DNA of 64,000 nucleotides, taken from Listeria kieliensis. GTDB taxonomy: Bacteria; Bacillota; Bacilli; Lactobacillales; Listeriaceae. Positions 36,398-47,280 of this stretch are shown here, one piece after another (the first letter of the stretch is position 1; each line of letters starts with the position of its first letter). Location: contig NZ_LARY01000003.1 in the NCBI RefSeq assembly GCF_003369925.1, positions 62,001 to 126,000 of the forward strand, written 5' to 3'. The position numbers were made by a program, and so were the translations under genes. The notes beneath the pieces are model-generated. The model did not search any database. It saw nothing but the letters and a program-made list of their open reading frames with translations, and was not told the origin of the DNA.

Positions 36398-37333
36398 TTA
36401 GTCGTTCATACTGTTATGGCTGATCAAACGATTAAGGTCACTCGTAAAGCGTTCAGCCGCATTGTACCCCATGTTTTTCAACCTGAAGTTCATCGCAGCA
36501 ACTTCGATAATAACCGATAAGTTTCTTCCCGGCCTAACCGGAACCGTAATCATCGGCACGTCCATATCAAAAATTTGCGTCTTTTCTTCATCCAATCCGA
36601 CACGATCATAGTGTTTTTCTGGATCCCAGTTTTCCAAATGAACTACGAGCGTAATCTTTTTACTCGACCGAACCGCACCTGCACCGAAAAGCGTCATAAC
36701 ATTAATAATGCCAAGCCCGCGGATTTCCAGTAAATGTTCAATAATTTCTGGTGAGGAACCAATCAACGACAACTCATCTTCTTTGCGAATTTCAACGTTG
36801 TCGTCAGCTACTAGTCGGTGCCCGCGTTTCACAAGTTCAAGCGCTGTTTCACTTTTCCCAACGCCACTATTTCCCGTAATCAAAACACCAAGCCCATAAA
36901 TATCTACTAAAACACCATGTTTTGAAATCACCGGTGCAAGCTTACTTTCCAAATAATTCGTAATATAAACAGACAAGCGCGTTGTTTTAAGGCGAGAACG
37001 AAGGACAGGGATTCCAGCTTCTTTTGCAGCTTGAATAAGCTCATCGGGGGCTTCTAGGCTACGTGAGATTACAAAAGCTGGCGTGCGACGCGTACACATT
37101 TGCCGATACCGTTTTAAACGTTCCTGCGTTTCCATCCCCTTTGAAAACGAAATCTCCGTCATTCCGAATAGTTGTACACGGTCTTCAGGATAATACGAGA
37201 AAAAGCCAGTCAGTTCAAGACCTGGTCTTGATAAATCACTTGTTACGATTGGGCGATTTAATCCGTCATCTGAACAAAGCACTTCTAAATTAAGCCGCTC
37301 CACTAATTCTTTAACCGGAACAGATTTTGTCAT
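36398..37333 (-). CDS. hprK: HPr kinase/phosphorylase
   Basis: Phosphorylates HPr at Ser46 with ATP or pyrophosphate, and dephosphorylates it, driving CcpA-dependent carbon catabolite repression. The 311-aa protein has a Walker A ([18 protein letters not shown]), the aspartate in [11 protein letters not shown], and the family signature [20 protein letters not shown]. The start is the ATG at 37333, with GATGGAGG upstream; the frame extends further without support. It begins the hprK-lgt-ppaX-acyltransferase operon. Confidence 0.97.
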   Translation of the reverse strand: MTKSVPVKELVERLNLEVLCSDDGLNRPIVTSDLSRPGLELTGFFSYYPEDRVQLFGMTEISFSKGMETQERLKRYRQMCTRRTPAFVISRSLEAPDELIQAAKEAGIPVLRSRLKTTRLSVYITNYLESKLAPVISKHGVLVDIYGLGVLITGNSGVGKSETALELVKRGHRLVADDNVEIRKEDELSLIGSSPEIIEHLLEIRGLGIINVMTLFGAGAVRSSKKITLVVHLENWDPEKHYDRVGLDEEKTQIFDMDVPMITVPVRPGRNLSVIIEVAAMNFRLKNMGYNAAERFTSDLNRLISHNSMND

Positions 37334-37429
37334 CAAATTACCTCCATCAAGGTTTGTTTTCTTTATTTTACCATTTCTCAAGCTTTTCGAGTAGTTAAAT
37401 CCCAAACTTTGCTTGAATTTGCTTCCTAA

Positions 37430-37464
37430 ACAAAAACAGCCCCATTCACTTGGAGCTGTTTTTG
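37430..37464 (-). terminator. terminator of the DUF4097/pspC/yvlD operon
   Basis: AAAAACAGC pairs with GCTGTTTTT around a 14-base loop with extra pairs (CC/GG), then a T run on the minus strand, touching the yvlD stop. Confidence 0.82.
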
Positions 37465-37815
37465 TTATTTCTTATCATCCCATAATACGGAATTAATAAT
37501 CATATTGGCAAATGCCATAATTGCAGCAATCAACATTGCCATCCCGAATCCATCAATACTAAACGAGCTTCCCATGAAATAAGTCGTAAGTTCAAGCATC
37601 AGCGCATTTACGACGAAGGTAAACAAGCCAAGCGTCAAAATATTAATTGGGAGCGTTAGAATAAATAAAATCGGACGAACTAGCATATTTAAGATTGCTA
37701 AAATAAAACTTGCAATGACAGCAGTCATAAATCCGTCGACATGGAAGCTTGAAAAGAAACCAGACATCGCGACAAATAAAACTGCATTAATGATAACACC
37801 TATTAACCAGCGCAT
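37465..37815 (-). CDS. yvlD: YvlD-family membrane protein
   Basis: A 116-aa protein with four membrane helices ([74 protein letters not shown]), the phage-holin-family-4/YvlD type. The start is the ATG at 37815 with GGGAG upstream; the earlier ATG at 37902 lies inside the pspC frame. It is the last of four genes in an envelope-stress unit, 10 bases after pspC. Its biochemical role is unknown. Confidence 0.9.
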   Translation of the reverse strand: MRWLIGVIINAVLFVAMSGFFSSFHVDGFMTAVIASFILAILNMLVRPILFILTLPINILTLGLFTFVVNALMLELTTYFMGSSFSIDGFGMAMLIAAIMAFANMIINSVLWDDKK

Positions 37816-37825
37816 TTCCGAAAAT

Positions 37826-38023
37826 TCACTCCCACTCTGAACCTGGAGCTTTTGGCATAATAATCGCGGCAATGATATATAGCAAGATACCTGATCCACC
37901 AATTAAAGTTAGAACGACCCAAGCAAGGCGTATCCAAGTAACATCAAAGCCCAAGTATTCCGCAAAGCCACCACAAACTCCAGCTAGCATTTTTTGTTCC
38001 GATGATTTTGTTAGTTTTTTCAT
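37826..38023 (-). CDS. PspC-domain small membrane protein
   Basis: A 65-aa protein that is a single PspC domain: KKLTKSSEQKMLAGVCGGFA, LGFDVTWIRLAWVVLTLIG and GILLYIIAAIIMPK, with one to two membrane segments. In Gram-positives PspC domains belong to envelope-stress responses. It lies 25 bases after the PspC-DUF4097 gene, which carries the same domain at its start, so the two genes repeat the module. The ATG has GGAAGAA upstream. Confidence 0.92.
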   Translation of the reverse strand: MKKLTKSSEQKMLAGVCGGFAEYLGFDVTWIRLAWVVLTLIGGSGILLYIIAAIIMPKAPGSEWE

Positions 38024-38048
38024 CGTAATTCTTCCTTTCTTTTAATGA

Positions 38049-39293
38049 TTATAAAACATTTTCCTGTTTTTCTTCCAGTTCAGTCACTTTAATAATTCCA
38101 GTATCTACGTTAGCTTGCAGAGTTGCTGTACTTATTTCTTCAGCATTTTGAGTGAAAACAAGTGCTTGAGTCGAATCATCCCAAACCTTAGCATTTTTCA
38201 AATCAAAGTAAATTTTTTCTCGTTTGGTTCCAAGCGTCCCATCCACGTTCCACGATGCGGGAATCTGGATGCGAATATCTCCATTCGGGGCTTTCAAATC
38301 TGCTGCTGTTGCAGAATCATTGTGCAAGTTATACTCCACATCGCCCTTAGCGGATTTAGCAATCGTGGTAATAAAATTGCCATCCACAACTACGTCTCCT
38401 TTTTGCGTAACAAGATCGAGATTTTCAATATTGGCTTGCTTGAAGAAAATTTCGCCATCTTGTAAATCTGCACTTAAGAATTTACCGCTAGCTGCTGAAG
38501 AGCGAAGATCCCCGTGGTGAATCTTAATAATTGTATCTTCTACTGAAATATCATCAAATTTCAAGTTTCCGTTGAGTAGTTGAATTTTAACTTGTTCATA
38601 CAGTCTTTTAGGAACCGTCAAAACGACATCTGTTTTCAAAATATCTTTTCTTGATTCAAACGTAAATTGCGCTGGATCAATTTCTAACATAGTTTGGCTA
38701 AAGAAATAATCCCACAATTTATCTTCACTCATTTGGCGAATCGACCGAGCTTTTTCATGAACCGCAAGAACAACGCGCATCTTCAATTCATTTTTTTCCC
38801 AAACACGGATGCGGACGTCTCCTGTCGCAATTTGAACTTTAAGCGCCTTGAACGTCGTTGCATCGAACGTGAATTCACGAGTTGGACGCGGTCTCGCTCC
38901 CCCGCGGTGAATTGACGGTTCTGGCGTATGTGATGGACGCATTTTATCAGCATTTCGCATGCGACCGCGTTCCATATGAGCCTGCTTTCTTGCCACTTTT
39001 TCGTCCATTCGGTCAAAGCGTTGCCCACGTCTTTCACTCACGTAACGACGCTTTTCATCTTGCCGGCGACGAAATTCCGCTCTCACTTCATCATTATTCA
39101 TGTTACTTGAAGGAATCACAAACAAAGCAATAATGTAAGCGATGATTGCAATCCCGGTTTTCATCGTAAAAATCGCAAAGGCAATAAAAACGAGCCGTAA
39201 AATCGTTGCATCAATTCCAGTGTATTCCGCAATACCTCCGAAAACACCACCCACTTTACGATCTACTCGCGACCTTCTTAACTTTTTCTCCAT
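38049..39293 (-). CDS. PspC-domain protein with DUF4097 adhesin-like region
   Basis: The 414-aa protein starts with a PspC domain (KLRRSRVDRKVGGVFGGIAE, then YIIALFVIPSS, about residues 1-60). A very basic linker follows (RRRQDEKRRYVSERRGQR, 70-140), then a DUF4097-type beta-repeat region with regular short strands (FKALKVQIATGDVRIRVWEK; LLNGNLKFDDISVEDTIIK; GDVVVDGNFITT). That layout anchors a beta-stack domain to the membrane. It lies 75 bases after a second DUF4097 gene and before pspC and yvlD. The cluster looks like the LiaR-controlled envelope-stress set of Listeria. Confidence 0.9.
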   Translation of the reverse strand: MEKKLRRSRVDRKVGGVFGGIAEYTGIDATILRLVFIAFAIFTMKTGIAIIAYIIALFVIPSSNMNNDEVRAEFRRRQDEKRRYVSERRGQRFDRMDEKVARKQAHMERGRMRNADKMRPSHTPEPSIHRGGARPRPTREFTFDATTFKALKVQIATGDVRIRVWEKNELKMRVVLAVHEKARSIRQMSEDKLWDYFFSQTMLEIDPAQFTFESRKDILKTDVVLTVPKRLYEQVKIQLLNGNLKFDDISVEDTIIKIHHGDLRSSAASGKFLSADLQDGEIFFKQANIENLDLVTQKGDVVVDGNFITTIAKSAKGDVEYNLHNDSATAADLKAPNGDIRIQIPASWNVDGTLGTKREKIYFDLKNAKVWDDSTQALVFTQNAEEISTATLQANVDTGIIKVTELEEKQENVL

Positions 39294-39368
39294 AGCTTGT
39301 GCTTCCTTTCTTCCTAAAACTTAACTAACTAAGCAGGAAACAGGGATGCTGCTTCCCGCAAATTGCAT

Positions 39369-40625
39369 TTATTTAAAGTCTCTAATTTTCACATTGCCCG
39401 TCGTTGCTTCAGCTTCTACTTTCAGTGCTTCCGAATCTTCATTTGAAGCTTTCGTAAATACCATCATCTTGTTCACTGATTCCGTTTTTGAATCGAGAAC
39501 ATTCGCATCCTTCACATCAAGCAACAATTTACCTAGATTGGTATGAATTCGTCCATCCAAGCCCGATTCCTTCGGCACGATAACCTCAATGTTTCCAGCA
39601 CCAGCTTTCGCCTTGAGATAAACTGCATTGGCATTTTCCAGTTGATAACGCACATTTCCATTTTTAGTGGTCAAGTTACTTGAATAAAACTCACCTTTCA
39701 CAGCCACATTCCCATTTAGCGTTTTAAGCGAAACATCTCGCACTTTCCCATTTTGAATCCGAACATTTCCATTGATTGATTCAATTTCAGCAAGTGTCGC
39801 TTGAAGCGTTCCGACACTAATATTGCCATTCGTTGTTTTCGCAAACAAGTCACGTCCAACTAGCTCATCAATGTGGAAATTCCCATTCAAAATTTTGATT
39901 GAAACATAATCATATTCCCGGCGTGGCAAGTAAACCGTCAAGTTGGTCACAATTTGTTTTGATTTAGATTCGAATCGAAGCGTTTCTTCATCTACCCGAA
40001 GCGTCGTTCGATCAAAGAAAATCTTCATTGCTTCCTCTTCTGGGTATTCCTTGAAGAGCTTAATCGCAGCCTTCACACGAATATCATCATTTTCCGATGG
40101 CTTGAATTCAATATTCCCAAGCGCAACATCAAACTCTAAAATTGAAAGCGTCGTATCATGATAAACAAATTCGCGTTCTAGCTTCGTTGAGGTTAAAAAT
40201 GGAAACGGCATATCCTTCACTTGATTGATAGCACTTCCCAAGAAAGAACCAATTTTTTCACCCGCTTGCGATAAATCACTCATTACATTTTTCAACGTTT
40301 CTTCGCGTTTCGCTTGCTTTTCACGTTCTAATTTAGCTCTTTCTTCCTTGTTTGTTAACTTTTGAGGACGAGGACGCGTTTTTTTAGCTTCTCCGCCACG
40401 ATACGGATTATCTTTGGTGTTCCAACCTTGCGAATAATCATAACCCACTTCCTCTTGCTCCTCCTCTTCCTGACGAGCTTCCGAGCAATCAGCTTGACGC
40501 ATATTTTCCGAAGCTGCGCTTTTTCCTTCTTTTTTCGAAATATTTTCAAGTAACATCAAAGCTTCTTCCGTTGAGATAACGCCTTGTTTTACGAGTTCCA
40601 AAATACGTTTACGTTCATTTTCCAT
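39369..40625 (-). CDS. yvlB: DUF4097 protein, LiaX/YvlB-like
   Basis: A 418-aa protein with an N-terminal SHOCT-like helical hairpin (RILELVKQGVISTEEALMLLENI), a charged, low-complexity linker (40-110), a short hydrophobic-helical region (IGSFLGSAINQVKDM) and a long DUF4097 beta-repeat domain (VSIKILNGNFHIDELVGR; TTNGNISVGTL; ESINGNVRIQNG; LNGNVAVKG). The layout matches enterococcal LiaX, a surface sensor of antimicrobial peptides. No classical signal peptide is present, as in LiaX. The start is the ATG at 40625 with GGAGGGAAG; a TTG lies five codons earlier. It heads the four-gene stress unit. Confidence 0.88.
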   Translation of the reverse strand: MENERKRILELVKQGVISTEEALMLLENISKKEGKSAASENMRQADCSEARQEEEEQEEVGYDYSQGWNTKDNPYRGGEAKKTRPRPQKLTNKEERAKLEREKQAKREETLKNVMSDLSQAGEKIGSFLGSAINQVKDMPFPFLTSTKLEREFVYHDTTLSILEFDVALGNIEFKPSENDDIRVKAAIKLFKEYPEEEAMKIFFDRTTLRVDEETLRFESKSKQIVTNLTVYLPRREYDYVSIKILNGNFHIDELVGRDLFAKTTNGNISVGTLQATLAEIESINGNVRIQNGKVRDVSLKTLNGNVAVKGEFYSSNLTTKNGNVRYQLENANAVYLKAKAGAGNIEVIVPKESGLDGRIHTNLGKLLLDVKDANVLDSKTESVNKMMVFTKASNEDSEALKVEAEATTGNVKIRDFK

Positions 40626-40767
40626 GTTTCTTCCCTCCAAAAATTTATCATTTATTCAAAAGTTCCAATTGATTGAGTGTCTCATTTATTATAGTTCTAT
40701 TATGACGCATCACATAAATTCTGTCATACAACCTAAGAACGATTCTTTCTTTAGACTTTTGGGGAAA

Positions 40768-40807
40768 AGAAAAAGCCTGATCTGGCTACTTTCATCCAGA
40801 CCAAGCT
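40768..40807 (-). terminator. terminator of uvrA
   Basis: AAGC..TCTGG pairs with CCAGA..GCTT, followed by TTTTTCTTTT on the minus strand, just after the uvrA stop. Confidence 0.8.
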
Positions 40808-40814
40808 TATCAAC

Positions 40815-43679
40815 TTATTTTTGCTTTTCGGCTACCTTTTCCTTCATACGATTCTTATCACGTTCCAAAATCGGTTTCAAGTAGTGCCCCGTATACGATT
40901 TCTTCGATGCCGCTACCTTTTCAGGCGTTCCCTTCGCGATAATTTGACCGCCTCCATCGCCACCTTCTGGCCCGAGGTCAATCAAATAATCAGCTTGCTT
41001 GATCACATCCAAATTGTGCTCAATCACAAGAACCGTATCGCCATTTTCGACGAGTCGTTGCAAGACTCCGAGCAAACGGCCAATATCATCAACATGCAGC
41101 CCTGTCGTAGGCTCATCCAAGATATAAAACGACTTTCCGTTGCTGCGTTTATGGAGTTCCGAAGCGAGTTTCACACGTTGCGCTTCCCCGCCTGAAAGCG
41201 TCGTTGCAGGTTGACCTAAACGAATATAGCCAAGTCCTACATCCACAATCGTTTGCAATTTCCGAGCAATTTTCGGTTGGTTTTGGAAAAATTCAAGCCC
41301 TTCTTCCACCGTCATATCTAGCACTTCTGCAATATTCTTTCCTTTGTAATGAATATCAAGCGTTTCACTATTATAACGTTTTCCGCCACAAACCTCACAA
41401 GGAACATAAACATCCGGCAAAAAGTGCATTTCAATTTTGATAATGCCGTCCCCTTTACAAGCTTCACAACGTCCACCTTTCACATTAAAACTAAACCGGC
41501 CTTTTTGATATCCACGAACTTTCGCTTCATTTGTCGAAGCAAACAAATCACGAATATCATCAAACGCTCCAGTATATGTGGCCGGATTTGATCTTGGCGT
41601 CCGTCCGATTGGTGACTGATCAATATCAATGATCTTTTCAAGGTGTTCGATTCCTTTGATTTCCTTATGCGCTCCTGGCTTAGCATTCGCACGATTTAGT
41701 TTTCGAGAAAGCGTCTTTCGAAGAACTTCATTCACGAGTGAACTTTTTCCAGAGCCAGAAACCCCAGTCACACAAGTAAAAGTTCCAAGTGGAATATCCG
41801 CTGACACATTTTTCAAGTTATTTGCCTTGGCACCGATAATCTCAAGCTTATTACCATTTCCTTTACGACGCTTCGTTGGAACAGGAATAAATTTCTTACC
41901 AGAAAGATACGCACCTGTGATTGAATTGGCATCGTTCGCAACTTCTTCCGGGCTTCCAGCAGCCACAATTTCTCCGCCGTGTTCCCCGGCTCCTGGTCCA
42001 ATATCAATCAAATAATCCGCTGCCATCATTGTATCCTCATCATGTTCCACAACGATGAGCGTATTGCCAATATCTCGCATGCCTTGAAGTGTATTCACAA
42101 GCCGGTCATTATCCCGCTGATGCAACCCAATCGAAGGCTCATCTAAAATGTAAAGCACTCCAGTAAGCTTCGAACCAATTTGTGTAGCCAATCGAATTCG
42201 TTGCGCTTCACCACCAGAAAGCGTTCCAGCCGCTCGACTCAACGTTAAATAATTCAATCCGACATTTTTAAGAAAACCTAATCGGTTTCGAACTTCTTTC
42301 AAAATCGGTGCAGCAATTTGTGATTCTTTTTCCGATAAATCAAGGCCTTCAAAGAAATCATAGCCTTCTGTAATCGAATAATCGCTTACTTCCCCAAGAT
42401 GCTTCCCGTCCACTTTGACAGCAAGAGCTTCTTCCTTCAAACGATAACCATGACAAGTTGGACATGGCAAATTAGTCATATATTGCGCCATTTGGTCACG
42501 CGTGAAATCCGAGTTCGTTTCCCGGTAGCGCCGCTCAATATTCGGCAAAATCCCTTCAAACGGCATCCAAGTTTCCCGTGTCATTCCAAAATCATTCTTA
42601 TATTTAAAGAAAAATTCTTTTTCACCAGAACCATTTAAGATGATATTTTGATGCTCTTTCGAAAGTTTTTCAAACGGTGTATCCATATCAATCCCAAACT
42701 CTTCACAGGCAGAAGCAAGCATCTGCGGATAATATTGTGAGCTAATAGGCTTCCAAGGTACGATAGCCCCTTCGTTTAACGAAAGTGATGGATCCGGAAT
42801 AACTGTTTCTACATCCACTTCAAGTTTTGTTCCAAGACCATCACAAGTTGGACAAGCACCAAATGGACTGTTGAACGAAAACATACGTGGCTCTAATTCA
42901 CCAACCGTAAAACCGCAGTACGGGCACGCGTAGTGTTCGCTAAACAGCAATTCCTTTTCACCGATCACATCCACAACAGCATAACCATCTGCGAGCTTAA
43001 GTGCTGACTCTAAGGAATCATATAGACGCGAATGCACGCCTTCTTTGATCACAATCCGGTCAATGATGATTTCAATCGAATGTTTCTTGTTTTTTTCCAG
43101 TTCGATTTCATCATTTACATCATACACTTCGCCATCTACGCGAATTCGTACGTAACCTTGCTTTTTAATTTCTTCAAACGTTTTCTTATGTGTTCCTTTT
43201 TTTCCTGAAACGATCGGAGCCATAATTTGGATCCGTGTTTTTTCAGGATATTCAAACACACGATCTACCATCTGATCAATCGTCTGTGAAGTAATTTCAA
43301 TTCCGTGATTCGGGCAAATTGGGTGCCCTACACGAGCGTAAAGCAACCGCAAATAATCATGAATTTCAGTTACGGTCCCAACTGTCGAACGTGGATTTCG
43401 ACTTGTCGTTTTTTGGTCAATCGAAATCGCTGGACTCAAACCTTCAATCAAATCCACATCTGGTTTATCCATTTGCCCAAGGAACTGTCTCGCATATGCA
43501 GACAATGATTCAACGTAGCGCCTTTGTCCTTCCGCATAAATCGTATCAAAAGCAAGCGAAGACTTCCCAGAACCCGATAAGCCAGTCATAACGACTAACT
43601 TATCGCGCGGGATTTCCACATCAACGTTTTTCAAATTGTGTGCTCTCGCTCCTTGGATTACGATCTTATCTTTTTTCAA
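40815..43679 (-). CDS. uvrA: excinuclease ABC subunit A
   Basis: DNA-damage recognition ATPase of nucleotide excision repair. The 954-aa protein has two ABC ATPase modules: Walker [18 protein letters not shown] and [17 protein letters not shown], signature motifs [12 protein letters not shown] and [12 protein letters not shown], and zinc fingers CPYCGF...CPTCDG and CEACKGDG...CEVCGG. Normal length. It is separated by 6 bases from uvrB and is part of the same LexA-controlled unit. Confidence 0.99.
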   Translation of the reverse strand: MKKDKIVIQGARAHNLKNVDVEIPRDKLVVMTGLSGSGKSSLAFDTIYAEGQRRYVESLSAYARQFLGQMDKPDVDLIEGLSPAISIDQKTTSRNPRSTVGTVTEIHDYLRLLYARVGHPICPNHGIEITSQTIDQMVDRVFEYPEKTRIQIMAPIVSGKKGTHKKTFEEIKKQGYVRIRVDGEVYDVNDEIELEKNKKHSIEIIIDRIVIKEGVHSRLYDSLESALKLADGYAVVDVIGEKELLFSEHYACPYCGFTVGELEPRMFSFNSPFGACPTCDGLGTKLEVDVETVIPDPSLSLNEGAIVPWKPISSQYYPQMLASACEEFGIDMDTPFEKLSKEHQNIILNGSGEKEFFFKYKNDFGMTRETWMPFEGILPNIERRYRETNSDFTRDQMAQYMTNLPCPTCHGYRLKEEALAVKVDGKHLGEVSDYSITEGYDFFEGLDLSEKESQIAAPILKEVRNRLGFLKNVGLNYLTLSRAAGTLSGGEAQRIRLATQIGSKLTGVLYILDEPSIGLHQRDNDRLVNTLQGMRDIGNTLIVVEHDEDTMMAADYLIDIGPGAGEHGGEIVAAGSPEEVANDANSITGAYLSGKKFIPVPTKRRKGNGNKLEIIGAKANNLKNVSADIPLGTFTCVTGVSGSGKSSLVNEVLRKTLSRKLNRANAKPGAHKEIKGIEHLEKIIDIDQSPIGRTPRSNPATYTGAFDDIRDLFASTNEAKVRGYQKGRFSFNVKGGRCEACKGDGIIKIEMHFLPDVYVPCEVCGGKRYNSETLDIHYKGKNIAEVLDMTVEEGLEFFQNQPKIARKLQTIVDVGLGYIRLGQPATTLSGGEAQRVKLASELHKRSNGKSFYILDEPTTGLHVDDIGRLLGVLQRLVENGDTVLVIEHNLDVIKQADYLIDLGPEGGDGGGQIIAKGTPEKVAASKKSYTGHYLKPILERDKNRMKEKVAEKQK

Positions 43680-43685
43680 ATCTGC

Positions 43686-45659
43686 TCATCCTTCCGCTTT
43701 AAGTTCTAAAAGTGCATCCCGAAGTTCAGCCGCTCGTTCGAAGTCAAGTGCCTTCGCAGCAGCCTTCATTTCATGTTCCATATCTTCAATTAATTGTCCG
43801 CGTTCTTGTTTCGTTAGCTTGCTCAAGTCTTGAAGTTTCTCGTCTTCCTCTTCTGAAGCCGTTGTTGCAGAAATCACGCCACGAATTTCTTTTCGAATCG
43901 TTTTCGGTACAATTCCATGTTTTTCATTATATTCCTCTTGAATTTTACGACGACGTTCCGTTTCATCAATGGATTTCGTCATGGAATCTGTCATATTATC
44001 CGCATACATAATAACTTTCCCGTGTTCATTCCGCGCAGCGCGTCCCATTGTTTGAATAAGCGACCGTTCAGAACGAAGGAAACCTTCTTTGTCTGCATCT
44101 AAGATCGCAACAAGCGAAACCTCCGGCAAGTCAATTCCTTCACGTAGCAAGTTGATCCCAACGAGTACGTCAAATACGCCTAATCTTAAATCTCGGATGA
44201 TTTCGATCCGTTCGAGAGTTTTGATCTCAGAGTGTAAATACTGGACTTTGATGCCCGCTTCTTTCAAGTAATCCGTTAGATCTTCTGCCATTTTTTTCGT
44301 CAAAGTGGTGACTAGAACCCGTTCGTCTTTTCCAGTTCGGTCATTGATTTCATCGATCAAATCATCAATTTGTCCTTCAATCGGACGAACTTCAATAATT
44401 GGATCAAGCAGCCCTGTTGGACGAATGATTTGTTCGACTACATCTGGATTGTGTTCGAGTTCGTAAGGACCTGGCGTTGCAGAAATATAAACAATTTGAT
44501 TAACATGCTTTTCAAATTCTTCCAATCGAAGCGGACGATTATCCAGTGCTGATGGCAGTCTAAAACCATGATCCACAAGCATTTGTTTCCGCGCTTGGTC
44601 CCCGTTGTACATGCCCCGAATTTGAGGCATTGTAACGTGCGACTCATCAATCACAATTTGGAAGTCATCTGGGAAATAATCAAGCAATGTGTAAGGCGTA
44701 GAACCCGGTTCCCGTAAAGCTAAATGCCTTGAATAGTTTTCAATCCCTGAGCAGTAGCCCATTTCTTCCATCATTTCAATATCATAGTTAGTCCGCTGTT
44801 CAAGACGTTGCGCTTCTAATAGTTTATCTTGACTGCGCAATTCTTTTAAACGCTCTGCTAACTCCAGCTTAATATTTTGAATAGCAATCTTCATAATATC
44901 AGGGCTCGTCACAAAGTGAGAAGCCGGGAAAATCGAAACATGTTCCCGGTCGCCAATAATTTCACCCGTTAAAGCGTCAACTTCACGAATTCGTTCGATT
45001 TCATCTCCGAAAAACTCAACGCGAATACAGTGTTCATCACGTGAAGCGGGAAAAATTTCGACAACATCTCCGCGCACACGAAAACGGCCACGCTGGAAGT
45101 CAATATCATTTCGGTCATACTGAATCGCAACTAAACGACGAAGTAACTCATCTCGTCCAAGTTCCATTCCAGTTCTTAGCGAAACAAGTAATTTACCATA
45201 TTCTTCTGGTGCCCCTAAACCGTATATACAAGAAACACTCGCGATGATGATGACATCACGCCGTTCAAATAAAGCAGCTGTTGCTGAGTGTCGCAGTTTG
45301 TCAATTTCATCGTTAATACTCGCATCTTTTTCTATATAAGTGTCACTTTGCGGAACATAGGCTTCTGGTTGATAATAATCATAATAACTGACAAAATATT
45401 CAACAGCATTGTTCGGAAAAAACTCTTTAAATTCACTATAAAGTTGCCCTGCTAATGTTTTATTATGAGCCATAACAAGCGTCGGCTTATTAACTTCCTG
45501 AATGACATTAGACACCGTAAATGTCTTCCCGGTTCCCGTTGCCCCAAGTAAAGTTTGATGTTTCACGCCTTTATTAAGCCCTGCAACTAGTTTTTCAATC
45601 GCTCTTGGCTGATCGCCAGACGGTTTATATTCTGAAACGAGTTCAAATTTATCAGTCAA
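43686..45659 (-). CDS. uvrB: excinuclease ABC subunit B
   Basis: Helicase-like damage-verification subunit. It has a Walker A ([17 protein letters not shown]), the beta-hairpin [12 protein letters not shown], the DEAD-like [14 protein letters not shown], the motif [29 protein letters not shown], and a C-terminal UVR domain ([22 protein letters not shown]). The TTG at 45659 is preceded by GGAGGAAGAGG and gives 657 aa; the ATG at 45674 lies within that ribosome site. It starts the SOS-controlled uvrBA unit. Confidence 0.98.
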   Translation of the reverse strand: MTDKFELVSEYKPSGDQPRAIEKLVAGLNKGVKHQTLLGATGTGKTFTVSNVIQEVNKPTLVMAHNKTLAGQLYSEFKEFFPNNAVEYFVSYYDYYQPEAYVPQSDTYIEKDASINDEIDKLRHSATAALFERRDVIIIASVSCIYGLGAPEEYGKLLVSLRTGMELGRDELLRRLVAIQYDRNDIDFQRGRFRVRGDVVEIFPASRDEHCIRVEFFGDEIERIREVDALTGEIIGDREHVSIFPASHFVTSPDIMKIAIQNIKLELAERLKELRSQDKLLEAQRLEQRTNYDIEMMEEMGYCSGIENYSRHLALREPGSTPYTLLDYFPDDFQIVIDESHVTMPQIRGMYNGDQARKQMLVDHGFRLPSALDNRPLRLEEFEKHVNQIVYISATPGPYELEHNPDVVEQIIRPTGLLDPIIEVRPIEGQIDDLIDEINDRTGKDERVLVTTLTKKMAEDLTDYLKEAGIKVQYLHSEIKTLERIEIIRDLRLGVFDVLVGINLLREGIDLPEVSLVAILDADKEGFLRSERSLIQTMGRAARNEHGKVIMYADNMTDSMTKSIDETERRRKIQEEYNEKHGIVPKTIRKEIRGVISATTASEEEDEKLQDLSKLTKQERGQLIEDMEHEMKAAAKALDFERAAELRDALLELKAEG

Positions 45660-45754
45660 TACCTCTTCCTCCATTCCTGCTCGCTTAAATTCTTTCGCTC
45701 ATACATAAGATTCTTTCATTTTACCATAAAGTATTCTATTCGCCTAGCAAAAAG

Positions 45755-45768
45755 CGAACATATTTTCG
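45755..45768 (-). promoter_or_regulatory. LexA (DinR) box of uvrBA
   Basis: CGAACATATTTTCG matches the Gram-positive LexA consensus CGAACATATGTTCG in 13 of 14 positions. It is about 95 bases before uvrB, next to -10-like TAGAAT and TGG-TAAAAT. Confidence 0.82.
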
Positions 45769-45848
45769 GTTTTCTGGCGAACGAAAAAACGTCATCTCGG
45801 CGGATCACGTTTTCTCTCTCTAATCTATTTTATCACTTTTGTTATTTT

Positions 45849-46097
45849 TCACCTATCCATGTGCTTTCCTCTTGCCTTTAGCCGCTTAAGCATGATCGTT
45901 GCAACAGCAAAACCTACCGTCATCGATAGCGCGTCTAAAATCATTAGCAGGTAAGTTTTCGTGTAACCTAGCTTCACACTTGCCGCGATCAAGATCACCA
46001 TCAAAAGAAGCGCAATATAGCGATTATAAGTAATGCGCGCAAACATGATGACCAAAAGCCCAGGAAAGAAAATAGCCGAAAGCATCTGATCTACCAT
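45849..46097 (-). CDS. csbA: CsbA-family small membrane protein
   Basis: An 82-aa protein with about three hydrophobic segments (MLSAIFFPGLLVIMFARI, YIALLLMVILIAASVKLGY, MILDALSMTVGFAVATIML) and a basic tail. It matches the CsbA family, which in B. subtilis is under sigma-B control and sits before uvrBA, as here. The ATG has AAAGGAGAGAGG. It lies 14 bases after the HD hydrolase gene, so the two are co-transcribed. Its function is not known. Confidence 0.88.
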   Translation of the reverse strand: MVDQMLSAIFFPGLLVIMFARITYNRYIALLLMVILIAASVKLGYTKTYLLMILDALSMTVGFAVATIMLKRLKARGKHMDR

Positions 46098-46111
46098 GTT
46101 TCCTCTCTCCT

Positions 46112-46765
46112 TTACTTAGAATCGTCCTTTAAAGCCTGAGCAGTAATAGCATTCGTTAATTCAGGAAGCTCGGTTTTGCGGATTCCCTTTTCATGTAGCA
46201 TATCTGGCAGAATTTCTGCCAGAAAGTATTTTACACTTGCCATCTCCTGATATTTATAAATCGTTGCAAGCGCCTCACTATAGATTTCAACAAAAACATT
46301 TTCCGGATTTCCCTTTTGGATTTCACCAAACGATTCATATAGTAAATCCACTTTATCTGCAATCGCTAGAATTTTTCCTTCAAGCGTTTCATCTTTGCCT
46401 TCTTTTAACAAATGACGATAGATTGCTTGAAATTCACTGGGGATCTCCCGCTCAATAAAATTTTGCGTCATGCTTTCTTCCACTTCGGAAAGCATTTCCC
46501 GGAGCTCCGCCGTCGCATATTTGACAGGCGTTTTAATGTCGCCAATAAAAAGTTCAGAATAATCGTGGTTTAGCGCTTTTTCATAAAGCGCCCGCCAATC
46601 GACTTGATTTCCTGCTTTTTCTTCTACGTTCCCAAAAAATTGAGCAATACTTGTGACTTTGAAAGAATGTTCAGCGACGGAATGCTCCTGATATTTAAAT
46701 TTTCCCGGACAACGATAAATGTTTTCAAGATCCGATAAACTTTGAAAATATTGATGAATTCCCAT
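46112..46765 (-). CDS. HD-domain phosphohydrolase (YfbR/HDDC2-like)
   Basis: A 217-aa soluble protein with an HD metal-binding domain. Ligands are His in EHSVAEHSFKVTSIAQF, the HD pair in KALNHDYSELFIGDI, and an Asp in IADKVDLLYES. This pattern fits the 5'-deoxynucleotidase YfbR group, which removes phosphate from deoxyribonucleoside monophosphates. The ATG has GAAGGAG. It precedes csbA by 14 bases and follows a small membrane-protein gene. Confidence 0.88.
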   Translation of the reverse strand: MGIHQYFQSLSDLENIYRCPGKFKYQEHSVAEHSFKVTSIAQFFGNVEEKAGNQVDWRALYEKALNHDYSELFIGDIKTPVKYATAELREMLSEVEESMTQNFIEREIPSEFQAIYRHLLKEGKDETLEGKILAIADKVDLLYESFGEIQKGNPENVFVEIYSEALATIYKYQEMASVKYFLAEILPDMLHEKGIRKTELPELTNAITAQALKDDSK

Positions 46766-46783
46766 CTTAACACTCCTTCTCGA

Positions 46784-47170
46784 TTATTTTTTGCTGCTTT
46801 GTTGCTTTTTGTTCGTAGGATTCGTATTTTCCACTTCACGCATCACAACTGCAGCCGCATATCCGACGAGTGCAATCATAAAGCCCGAATAAGAGCGAAA
46901 ATTATCTGGCACAATAAAAGCAATAATTAAAAGAACTGCAGCCGTGAGCAAGATTCCCCAGATAAATAATTTTTGCTTTCGAGGCCGTTCCGCTTTGATC
47001 GGTACATAAATCCAAATAAAACAAATCACTTGAATCAAGATAAATTGCCCAATGCCGAGTAACGAAACGAGAACAAGCGACTGATTAAATAAAAGTCCAA
47101 GAATAGCGACCAAAAGCATCAAAATAAAGCCCGCGATGATGGCTGTTTTTTGCGTTGACGTGAGTTTCAA
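46784..47170 (-). CDS. four-helix membrane protein, unknown
   Basis: A 128-aa protein with four hydrophobic segments (TAIIAGFILMLLVAILGLLF, LVLVSLLGIGQFILIQVIC, LFIWGILLTAAVLLIIAFIV, FMIALVGYAAAVVMREV) and a basic, Lys/Gln-rich C-terminus. I do not recognise the family. The start is TTG with GAGGGAAAG. It begins a likely unit with the HD hydrolase and csbA and is separated from the metal ATPase by a terminator. Confidence 0.82.
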   Translation of the reverse strand: MKLTSTQKTAIIAGFILMLLVAILGLLFNQSLVLVSLLGIGQFILIQVICFIWIYVPIKAERPRKQKLFIWGILLTAAVLLIIAFIVPDNFRSYSGFMIALVGYAAAVVMREVENTNPTNKKQQSSKK

Positions 47171-47231
47171 AGCTTTCCCTCCAAAGTCTTATTTGTTCTT
47201 TACTTTACCACAGAAAGCCAAAGTTTTCGAC

Positions 47232-47272
47232 AAAAAGACGCCTTTTCCCTTTGCAGGAAACGAACAGGCGCC
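47232..47272 (-). terminator. terminator of the metal ATPase operon
   Basis: GGCGCCT...GTTTCC pairs with GGGAAA...AGGCGTC, then TTTTTG on the minus strand, just after the ATPase stop. Confidence 0.75.
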
Positions 47273-47280
47273 CTTTCTAG

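Noticed and set aside
37465-37902. Longer yvlD start at 37902
   Set aside because: It would overlap pspC in another frame; the MRWLIG start has a ribosome site and the usual family length.
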